Origin: Deltaproteobacteria bacterium
GTDB lineage: Bacteria; Bdellovibrionota; JAJCYS01
DNA length: 64,000 nucleotides
NCBI GenBank assembly: GCA_029262815.1
Contig: JAJCYS010000051.1
Span: forward strand, 1-64,000
Reading direction: 5' to 3'
How positions within the stretch are numbered: the first letter of the stretch is position 1; every line of letters starts with the position of its first letter. This document shows positions 1 to 6,596 of this stretch, piece by piece. The position numbers and the translations under genes were made by a program. Below the pieces are notes generated by a model. It saw nothing but the letters and a program-made list of their open reading frames with translations. It was not told where the DNA came from and searched no databases.

Positions 1-90
1 TCTATCAACGAATTACCTAACCTTTACAACAATGACCCACGATGGGTCGATCTTGATGTTGCCCCTACGGTTCATTCATTGTATACCTAG
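1..90 (+). CDS. C-terminal fragment of an unidentified protein (runs in from the left edge)
   Basis: The frame is open from base 1 and ends at a TAG at 88-90, giving 29 residues that include the run DPRWVDLDVAPTVHSLY. The composition looks like real coding sequence, but the piece is too short to name. It lies directly upstream of, and in the same frame as, the RidA-like gene. The two could be neighbours in one transcript or parts of a rearranged locus. Confidence 0.35.
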   Translation, partial: SINELPNLYNNDPRWVDLDVAPTVHSLYT

Positions 91-153
91 TCAAGTGAGA
101 AAATCGTTTCATCGGGCTCGCCTTACGAAAAACTAATTGGGTGCTCTAGAGCT

Positions 154-483
154 GTGAGAATTGACAACCTCATCTGTGTTTCGGGCACCGCTCCCATTTC
201 ATTTGATGGATCCACCGCATGTAAAGGAGATATCTACGCCCAAACTAAGCGTTGCCAAGAAATCATTGCAAAAGCCATTCAAGATGTAGGTGGTGAGCTA
301 GGTAATGTCATCCGCACCCGCATCATGCTCACAGACATGAACCAATGGCAGAAAGCAGCTAAAGCTTATGGTGAATTTATTACCGACATTCGACCCGCTT
401 GTACTTTTGTAGAAGTCAGTCGATTTATCGACCCCGATTGGTTGGTTGAAGTCGAAGCTGATTGCACAGCGAATTCACCCTAA
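154..483 (+). CDS. RidA/YjgF-family protein, start codon uncertain
   Basis: RidA-family proteins are small trimeric enzymes or scaffolds; the founding members hydrolyse reactive enamine/imine intermediates such as 2-aminoacrylate. The family core is visible as ICVSGTAPI, the long helix QTKRCQEIIAKAIQDVGG, and the C-terminal run RPACTFVEVSRFIDPDWLVEVEAD, where the family Arg and Glu normally act. The first standard start is the GTG at 154, but codons 91-153 in the same frame read KIVSSGSPYEKLIGCSRAV, which matches the usual N-terminus of this subfamily. No ATG, GTG or TTG lies between the in-frame stop at 88-90 and 154. The true start may be a rare codon (ATC at 103 or ATT at 139), or the 5' end may have been damaged. 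I see no clear ribosome binding site. The family call is firm; whether the gene is intact is not. Confidence 0.8.
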   Translation: MRIDNLICVSGTAPISFDGSTACKGDIYAQTKRCQEIIAKAIQDVGGELGNVIRTRIMLTDMNQWQKAAKAYGEFITDIRPACTFVEVSRFIDPDWLVEVEADCTANSP

Positions 484-582
484 TAACCTTCCGTTTTTAA
501 GAGGTTTGGTCATCATGAACTTTATGGCATCTTCTGATTGGTGTCAAAAAATTCCCAGAAACCCTATTTCGAATTAAAATGG

Positions 583-906
583 CTAACGAATCAGTTCTCG
601 GAAGTTGGAACGAAGTTCTGCTTTGCGAATACGCACATGGGTGGGGGTGATTTCGACCCACTCGTCTTCATCAATCCATTCAATAGCCCGATCGAGTTCA
701 AGCTCTTGGGGGACATCGAGTTTGGTGGATTCATCTTTGCCAGCAGCACGGATGTTATTGAGTTTCTTTTCAAGACATGGATTGCAATTGAGATCATTTT
801 TGCGACTGTGCTCCTCAAAAATCATCCCTTCATATATAGTAACCCCAACATCAGATTGATGGCCAAAAAGTGCGCTGCGACCTCTAAGGCCGTTCTCTGT
901 TAACCA
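583..906 (-). pseudogene. typA: C-terminal remnant of typA/bipA (ribosome-associated GTPase)
   Basis: Read on the minus strand, an open frame of about 107 codons runs from 906 down to a TAG at 583-585. It contains the hallmarks of the TypA/BipA C-terminus in order: IYEGMI, then SRKNDLNCNPC-x-EKKLNNIRA, then ELELDRAIEWIDEDEWVEITP followed by VRIRK. In an intact TypA (about 600 residues) this is only the last fifth. The GTPase, EF-G-like and beta-barrel domains are absent here, and no start codon or ribosome binding site serves the full fragment. The region just before the conserved part is diverged, as expected in decay. The complete gene presumably lies elsewhere and this is a leftover of a duplication or deletion. 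A plus-strand frame across the same bases has no recognisable content. Confidence 0.8.
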
Positions 907-955
907 TTAAAGTCATTCGTTAAACCAACCGATCAAGTTTGTAAAAGGAGTGGCA

Positions 956-1285
956 GTGAATAAAAAACGATTTTTAATGGGGTGGTTCTGTATAGCTCCG
1001 TTTATTTTTTGCTCGAAAATCCTATTATCTTCAGATTTAAATATTATTATTAATGACTCCGTCAGTAATCCTGCTTGTCAGGAGAGTGATGCGTGTCTTG
1101 ATTTGCTACAAAACCTTGTTGAGCTTCAACAAGAAAAAGCGTCCTCAGTAAGAAGCTATCCTTCCGCTTGTGTTAAAGGTTGCAAACAGTGTAAAGATGG
1201 GTATCTGAGATGCACGAGATCTCGACTATCATGCGGCGAAGAGTTTAACAGATGTAGCAAAAGCATAGGATGCTACTGTAGATGA
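956..1285 (+). CDS. Small secreted cysteine-rich protein, unknown function
   Basis: The protein has about 109 residues. I choose the GTG at 956 because an AAGGAG at 944-949 sits about 6 bases before it; a GTG at 950 overlaps that site. Residues 1-25 form a Sec signal peptide (basic start, then a hydrophobic stretch around GWFCIAPFIFC). The mature part is acidic at first. It then ends in a dense cysteine block over the last 40 residues (CVKGCKQCKDG, CTRS, SCGEE, RCSKS, GCYCR), about ten Cys that could form disulfides or bind metal. I recognise no family. It is monocistronic and faces away from the typA remnant. Confidence 0.6.
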   Translation: MNKKRFLMGWFCIAPFIFCSKILLSSDLNIIINDSVSNPACQESDACLDLLQNLVELQQEKASSVRSYPSACVKGCKQCKDGYLRCTRSRLSCGEEFNRCSKSIGCYCR

Positions 1286-1413
1286 TATTCGTGCTAGGGT
1301 CGTAGGTCACTTTTTAGCACTTAGAGGGTACCATCTAAGGTCATCGGCGACTTTTTGGCACCTTTGTATTTTCCGTGTGCCTATTAAGCATGTGGTATTG
1401 TAATATAAAAACC

Positions 1414-1776
1414 ATGAGCTACATCGCCCAAGCAGTCATTTTATTAGTCGCAGGAATTCACTTTCTAATTCTTTATAAACAGATGGTTACATGGCAAACG
1501 CCTGATGGACTAAAACAATTTAATCTAACGCCTGAGGTATCAAAGTCATTTAAACTTTTGGCTTTTCAGCAAGGCTTGTATAACGGATTTCTTGCGATCG
1601 GTTTAGTTATGTCGATCTTTGTCTCAAATATTCAATACGCACAATACACTGCGACTTTCTTTTTGCTGTGCGTGTTATCAGCAGGATTGCTTGGAGGATT
1701 TACAGTAAAAAAACAGATATTCCTCATCCAAGCGTTACCTGCAGCATCTGGACTTTTGTTTCTTTGGTTGAAATAA
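1414..1776 (+). CDS. DUF1304-like small membrane protein
   Basis: The protein has 120 residues and four predicted membrane helices. The start is set at the ATG at 1414 (MSYIAQAV), which removes 13 unlikely upstream residues. Family features of DUF1304 (YqjF/YlaH-type small integral membrane proteins) are visible: a first helix ending near HFLILYKQM, the loop WQTPDGLKQFNLTPE, and the second-helix segment LLAFQQGLYNGFLAIGL with the characteristic NQG/QGLYNG pattern. The biochemical role of the family is unknown. It lies 29 bases upstream of the LysE-type exporter on the same strand, so the two may be cotranscribed. Confidence 0.75.
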   Translation: MSYIAQAVILLVAGIHFLILYKQMVTWQTPDGLKQFNLTPEVSKSFKLLAFQQGLYNGFLAIGLVMSIFVSNIQYAQYTATFFLLCVLSAGLLGGFTVKKQIFLIQALPAASGLLFLWLK

Positions 1777-1805
1777 TTTTAAGTCAACCAGAGTAGACTG
1801 TACTA

Positions 1806-2429
1806 ATGAAATGGACTCTAAGTATTCCACCGTTATTAGAAGGGTTTGGCATTGGTTCCAGTCTCATCATTGCAATCGGATCCCAAAATGTATTTGTTTT
1901 GCGCCAAGGGATCAAACGGAAGCACGTTTTTCTCACTGCTTTTATTAGTTCTTGCTTGGATATTATTCTCATTACCGTTGGTGTTGCAGGGTTAGGAACA
2001 CTCATTTCTCGTTCCCCAATCTTAATAACGGCCGCAATTTGGGGTGGCGCAATATTTTTAACAGTTTATGGATTTCTGGCGTTTCAGAATGTATTCAAAA
2101 CTCGTACAATGCCTGACCCTTCTTCAAAAGCACATAGTTCAGCCAAAAAAGTAATACTCTTAACAGCAGCTTTTTCACTGCTGAATCCACATGTGTATTT
2201 AGATACTGTTGTGCTACTGGGAAGTGTAGGAGCTCATTTTCCCTACGGTCAACGTCCGTCATTTATTCTAGGTGCTTCGATAGCCTCTTTTGTATGGTTT
2301 TTTCTGTTGGCATACGGCGCATCATGGATGACACCCTTGTTTAAAAAACCAATCACGTGGAAATGTCTTGATGCATCTGTTGGAATTATCATGTGGAGCA
2401 TTGCCGTTTCGTTGATTTTATCAGAATAG
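1806..2429 (+). CDS. LysE/ArgO-family amino-acid exporter
   Basis: The protein has 207 residues and about six membrane helices. The N-terminal signature of LysE/ArgO exporters, IAIGSQNVFVLRQGIKRKHV, is clear: the GPQN-type loop (here GSQN) followed by the RQG motif. A second half-repeat appears as FSLLNPHVYLDTVVLLGSVG, where the NP-x-x-[YF]-LD motif is diagnostic. Members export basic amino acids such as lysine or arginine across the inner membrane, using the proton gradient. The substrate here cannot be read from sequence. No adjacent LysG/ArgP-type regulator gene is present, unlike the common arrangement. Confidence 0.88.
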   Translation: MKWTLSIPPLLEGFGIGSSLIIAIGSQNVFVLRQGIKRKHVFLTAFISSCLDIILITVGVAGLGTLISRSPILITAAIWGGAIFLTVYGFLAFQNVFKTRTMPDPSSKAHSSAKKVILLTAAFSLLNPHVYLDTVVLLGSVGAHFPYGQRPSFILGASIASFVWFFLLAYGASWMTPLFKKPITWKCLDASVGIIMWSIAVSLILSE

Positions 2430-2456
2430 TTTGATGACGTTATATATTTCTCGGGG

Positions 2457-3968
2457 TTATTCAGGTTGAGTGTTAACCTTGGAGAACACTTTGTTGTCAC
2501 ATTGGTCCAAGAGATAACACAAATTTCGTGAATGGCTAAATCGTTGCTCACATTTTTTTGATATGGCTTTTCCAGCAGCATTGCCCATATCTAATATATG
2601 CTCTGAATTAATTTCCGATGTTGCACAATTAAACGTTCCTACCCCTGTGGTACTCGGAGGCGCCGAAGTTGTTAAACTGAGAATGTCATCAGTTGAAAAA
2701 TTAGATGCATTTACTGTATTGAATAGCGTGCCACTCGTAATAGTTGTGTATTTTGGAGATAGAGTTTCGTTATATTCAAATCCAATTGTTTCCGCATGAT
2801 TTTCAAAACTTTTGCCATCAAAAGCGTGATTAAATTCGTGTTTGCCTGCGCCAGTTAACACTGCAAAATTTGTTATGTTCGATCCAATGCCTTCTACGAT
2901 CGAATACCCTTTACTTGAATTTGTGCCCGTTTTCCCATTTGGATCTGTAAATTGACTATTATGAAAAAACCGTGTCGCGACAGTCGCCTGGTCTCCTTCT
3001 GATGTGACACTCATATGTCCATTAAACGTAGATTGGTCACGAAATTCTCCCGCGATTCCTCTATCGAACCTACCTTTAATAGTCATTTCTCTCTTTTGTG
3101 AATAATCCCAATCAAAAGTTGAGTCCGATTGTTTTTTGACCTTTGCTGAAAAGACAGATTCGAATGCCTCAGATCCAGACTGGCCGGGTCGACCCGTTTC
3201 CTTATGTGTAATCGTAAGAATTTTAGTCTCTCTGTTAAATGATATGGTCTCATCACTATGATGTACCAGATTACCTTCATCCTGTCCGCTGCAGAAATGG
3301 AGTGTAATGTCATAGCTATTGGGTGAGACGTCCTTGCCTTTGATCTCAAAAAAGATATTAAAAACTCCTTCATCGTCATCATCTTCGCCAGGATCAGATC
3401 CGGGTTCATCATCATCTGGGCCGTCAGGTTCAAGAATTTTCATTTTTCGTATTACAGTTGTGTCTTGCTGTGCAAAGAAATTTTCAGCAGGGATCTCTTC
3501 TCCAGATACATGTTGAATGGATACACCAGGAGTAGTGGGGAATTTTGTCATATAACAGATAGATGTTGTAGCGGAATTTAAATGGCCCAATTGTTCGGCT
3601 GCACCCTGAGCGATCCAACATTTTCCTTTGCCTTGAAAATATTCTCTTATCTTATTCTCTCTAACAGAATTTGTTGTACTACCGTCTTGAATAACGTTAA
3701 CGAGTGTTTGGACATCGCCTGTGAAGTAATCATTTAGATTCTGGGGTTGTAATGTGCTAAATGCAGGCGGAATTCCCACAGTAATTGATCTAGCATCCCT
3801 GGGCTGGAATTTAATGGGCGTTCCACCGCCAGCACCTATTATTGCATTGGGGTTCGGCATGTTACCTAGATTTAGATTATCCGCGTTTTCGCCATCATCA
3901 TTATGACATCCAAATATTGTGAACGTGGCTAAGATTACGATTAGAGAAAAAAAATGGATCTCTTTCAT
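2457..3968 (-). CDS. Large lipoprotein of unknown function with an acidic linker
   Basis: The protein has 503 residues. A lipoprotein signal peptide ends in the lipobox IFGC with Cys at about residue 21, and a GAGGGG-type site on the minus strand precedes the ATG at 3968. A very acidic low-complexity stretch at about residues 178-200 (DDDEPGSDPGEDDDDEG) separates an N-terminal region from a beta-rich C-terminal region, and the C-terminus holds several Cys. I recognise no catalytic motif. The mature protein is probably anchored in the outer membrane or exposed in the periplasm. It converges on the LysE-type gene, whose stop lies 27 bases from its own. Confidence 0.7.
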   Translation of the reverse strand: MKEIHFFSLIVILATFTIFGCHNDDGENADNLNLGNMPNPNAIIGAGGGTPIKFQPRDARSITVGIPPAFSTLQPQNLNDYFTGDVQTLVNVIQDGSTTNSVRENKIREYFQGKGKCWIAQGAAEQLGHLNSATTSICYMTKFPTTPGVSIQHVSGEEIPAENFFAQQDTTVIRKMKILEPDGPDDDEPGSDPGEDDDDEGVFNIFFEIKGKDVSPNSYDITLHFCSGQDEGNLVHHSDETISFNRETKILTITHKETGRPGQSGSEAFESVFSAKVKKQSDSTFDWDYSQKREMTIKGRFDRGIAGEFRDQSTFNGHMSVTSEGDQATVATRFFHNSQFTDPNGKTGTNSSKGYSIVEGIGSNITNFAVLTGAGKHEFNHAFDGKSFENHAETIGFEYNETLSPKYTTITSGTLFNTVNASNFSTDDILSLTTSAPPSTTGVGTFNCATSEINSEHILDMGNAAGKAISKKCEQRFSHSRNLCYLLDQCDNKVFSKVNTQPE

Positions 3969-4074
3969 AAGGCCCCTCTTTTTTGATGTGAATGACTGAC
4001 GTTATTTTCCCGTAGTATAGCATCCTTTCGTTGAAGAATCTTCGTGTTATGATGGTTCGTTTTGAAGGCTAATC

Positions 4075-5076
4075 ATGATTAATTTTGAATCAATAACAAA
4101 ATCGCACGAGAGAATTCGAGAGAAAATTCATGCAACCCCTATAATGACCTCTACCTTATTAAATCAAATGCTGGGACATCGGATCTATTTCAAAGCGGAG
4201 AATTTTCAGCTCACCGGATCGTTTAAAATACGAGGTGCAATGAATGCAATAGCAAAGTTGCATGAGCAAGGGCAGTTAAAAGAACGAGTGGTGACTTATA
4301 GTTCAGGAAATCATGGGCAAGCGCTTGCGAAAGCTTCTTCAGCCTTCAACCTAAAAACGACTGTCTACATGCCCGAATACACATCAGCTGTAAAACAACT
4401 TTCTACACGGTCTTATGGGGCGCAAGTTGTTTTATGTAAGAATCGACAAGAGGCCGAGCGTCGAGTTGCTCAAGAATCTGAGCATGACACAGTGCTTATC
4501 CCACCGTTTGATCACGATGATGTAATAGCAGGCCAGGGGACAATCATCTTAGATGATCCCACTGTGCTTGATTGCTGCGATGCTATTTTTGCTCCTATCG
4601 GAGGAGGCGGGTTTATTTCTGGAATTTCCGTTTCTGCAAAGGCTCTAAATAAAAAAATCAAAATAATTGGAGCTGAGCCGGTCTGTGCAAATGATGCAAA
4701 AAGAAGCGTCCAATCCGGAAAAATATTCCGTTGGAATGATTCACCGGATACAATTGCAGACGGTGTAAAAACTTTGTCAATAAGCGAAAGAACCTTCGAC
4801 TACTTAAAAACAATAGATCAAATATACGAAATAACTGAAAATGAAATTATGTATTGGACACAGTGGATATGTCATTTGTTAAAAATTCAATGCGAGCCTA
4901 CTTCAGCACTTAGTATGGCAGCTGCGTTAAAATGGTTGCGGTCAGAGAAGAAACCTCGAAGCATTTTAGTGATGCTTACAGGTGGAAACATTGCTCCTGA
5001 TACATTTCAGAAAGTTTGGCGTGAAAATTATTTGACACTATCACCTGGAACGATATCAATTGAACATAGTATCTAG
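4075..5076 (+). CDS. Threonine/serine dehydratase-family PLP enzyme (fold type II)
   Basis: The enzyme has 333 residues, the length of the catabolic threonine dehydratase/serine racemase group without a C-terminal ACT regulatory domain. The PLP lysine is Lys51 in GSFKIRGA. The substrate loop SSGNHGQALA follows at about residues 85-94, and the phosphate-binding glycine loop is PIGGGGFISG. Expected activity is deamination of L-threonine or L-serine to the 2-oxo acid and ammonia. Serine racemase or a relaxed deaminase is also possible. The next gene starts 1 base after its stop. A RidA-like gene, the usual partner that clears the enamine product, lies about 3.6 kb upstream. Confidence 0.88.
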   Translation: MINFESITKSHERIREKIHATPIMTSTLLNQMLGHRIYFKAENFQLTGSFKIRGAMNAIAKLHEQGQLKERVVTYSSGNHGQALAKASSAFNLKTTVYMPEYTSAVKQLSTRSYGAQVVLCKNRQEAERRVAQESEHDTVLIPPFDHDDVIAGQGTIILDDPTVLDCCDAIFAPIGGGGFISGISVSAKALNKKIKIIGAEPVCANDAKRSVQSGKIFRWNDSPDTIADGVKTLSISERTFDYLKTIDQIYEITENEIMYWTQWICHLLKIQCEPTSALSMAAALKWLRSEKKPRSILVMLTGGNIAPDTFQKVWRENYLTLSPGTISIEHSI

Positions 5077-5077
5077 A

Positions 5078-5353
5078 ATGAAAAAAGAATTCGAAAAACT
5101 TATGGATTTGCCTGGTGTTGGCGTTTCAATTGCTCAAGATTTGAGAGATCTTGGTATTCAAAAACCCATTGACCTTGTTGGTAAAGATCCGAATGCATTG
5201 TACGAACAGTGGCAGGAAAATTCAGGCATACCAGAACGATGTATGTTGTATGTGTTCCGCTGTGTTGTGTATGTCATGAATACACCAAGTCAGGAACTAG
5301 AGCCTGATCTGATGAAATGGTGGAAATGGAAAGACAGATGTTTGAAAAAATAA
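5078..5353 (+). CDS. Cdd1-like helix-hairpin-helix protein (Pathogenicity locus family)
   Basis: The protein has 91 residues from the ATG at 5078, one base after the dehydratase stop. An N-terminal helix-hairpin-helix motif (LMDLPGVGVSIAQDLRDLGIQKPIDLVGKDP) resembles DNA-binding HhH segments. It is followed by the family-specific RCMLYVFRCVVYVMN and a C-terminal LMKWWKWKD. These match the small Cdd1/Pathogenicity-locus family, whose function is not known. The very tight spacing implies translational coupling to the dehydratase gene, though I see no functional reason for the pairing. Confidence 0.8.
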   Translation: MKKEFEKLMDLPGVGVSIAQDLRDLGIQKPIDLVGKDPNALYEQWQENSGIPERCMLYVFRCVVYVMNTPSQELEPDLMKWWKWKDRCLKK

Positions 5354-5354
5354 A

Positions 5355-6524
5355 TTATATATCTGAACAAGAACTGAGGGCACGGGTTAAAAAATCAACA
5401 TTTGGGCCTTGGCCACCCACATCGTAATATCGTGCTCGGAGGTCAACTTGTTCCATAGGCCAATGGATATTAAATAAACCAACAACCTTTCCTTGAGTGT
5501 CAACAATAGGTGCACCACTCGTGCCTGGTACTGCATCAACATCTGTTGTGATACGTTGATTTAAAAATACTGAAATTGCATCAGAATTTTTCACATATTG
5601 GTTGAGGAAATCAATATAAAATTGGGGGACGTCTATGACTTTACCTTTCGCAATTCTGAGTGATTCACCATCCGAGTCAGGCGTTTGATGAATATACCTA
5701 CCTTTTGATTCGACTGGGAATCCTATTTTAAAGACTTGTGCACCGAATGCTGGTGTTGAAGTTGCAAACTCAAAGGGTTTAGCGTTCAGATTTCGGCCAA
5801 GTTGAAGCTCGATCAAATCTGTCATAGTGGCGCTCGATGAATGATCGAGGCCCGCATATGACGATCCGAGGGTTAATGAATAACTAGAATGGCCGTTAAA
5901 TCCAATTCGAAGTGATTTCGAATCTTCTGATTCAGGATTTCGCGTGTCATACACAATCTGGTCATGTTGGTTTACGACGACAAAGGGGGGTATATGGTTC
6001 ATGAGCGATTTCTGTGCTTCTTGATATGTTTTTGCACGAGAAAATTGAGATGGTAAAGCACCTATAGCATCAAACAAATGCCCTGCAGTAAGTAAGGTCC
6101 GGTTATTCTTTACAAGAAACGCAGTACCATTGTTTGCGTCATATGAATAATAGACGGGATGATTCTGGAGATTTTGAATCTCAATACGTTTCCAATATCG
6201 ATAGGCTCCCGGTGGGTTAGACGCAATATCATTTCGATACAGTTCTATATTCTCTCTACTCACAAAAAAACTGGGTCGAGGTGCTAAGATGTAGATCCGA
6301 AAAACGGCATTTGATTGGTTGCTCACGTGAGTAGGGATTTCGGATGATCCTACTGTGTAAAAACCTGGGTCAGCATAAATTGGCAATGCGAAAACTATTA
6401 TATATAAGAGAGAAAATATTAGAATGGATTCTAGCTTTCGATTGAAGGTGGATTCCCGCTCACGCTGCGCGTGTCGGGAATGACAAAATAGGGGCAGGAG
6501 TGAGAAAAAATCTGAAATGCGCAT
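5355..6524 (-). CDS. Secreted trypsin-like serine protease with a repeat-derived N-terminus
   Basis: This is a chymotrypsin-fold protease. The catalytic triad can be placed as His about 149 (LLTAGHLF), Asp about 235 (MTDLIELQL) and Ser about 335 (GTSGAPIV). It ends in VVGLFNIHWP, so a secreted V8/trypsin-type enzyme is likely. The only standard start is the ATG at 6524, which has no clear ribosome binding site. Codons 15-30 (CHSRHAQRERESTFNRK) translate a dispersed hairpin repeat at 6446-6487. The real signal peptide appears to begin after it, around LESILIFSLLYIIVFALPIYA. The repeat seems to have replaced the original start region. Whether the first 30 residues are made, or a non-standard start is used, is open. 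Confidence 0.8.
   Translation of the reverse strand: MRISDFFSLLPLFCHSRHAQRERESTFNRKLESILIFSLLYIIVFALPIYADPGFYTVGSSEIPTHVSNQSNAVFRIYILAPRPSFFVSRENIELYRNDIASNPPGAYRYWKRIEIQNLQNHPVYYSYDANNGTAFLVKNNRTLLTAGHLFDAIGALPSQFSRAKTYQEAQKSLMNHIPPFVVVNQHDQIVYDTRNPESEDSKSLRIGFNGHSSYSLTLGSSYAGLDHSSSATMTDLIELQLGRNLNAKPFEFATSTPAFGAQVFKIGFPVESKGRYIHQTPDSDGESLRIAKGKVIDVPQFYIDFLNQYVKNSDAISVFLNQRITTDVDAVPGTSGAPIVDTQGKVVGLFNIHWPMEQVDLRARYYDVGGQGPNVDFLTRALSSCSDI
6446..6487. repeat. Dispersed hairpin repeat, copy 1
   Basis: An imperfect palindrome: TTCCCG-ct-CACGC-tgc-GCGTG-t-CGGGAA (6453-6480), followed by ATGACAAA. The trailing GGGAATGACAAA matches the ends of the copies at 12,176 and 53,131. The copy lies inside the 5' part of the protease reading frame. 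Confidence 0.6.
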
Positions 6525-6596
6525 ATCGAGAGGTGGTTATATCACAGGTAACAGATGAAGAAAGCCAAAAAAGGCCTTATTTTATTAGTGAATGGC

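Noticed and set aside
538..903. Plus-strand open frame of 121 codons across the typA remnant
   Set aside because: The opposite strand carries clear TypA homology over the same bases; the plus-strand translation has no recognisable content and no ribosome binding site.
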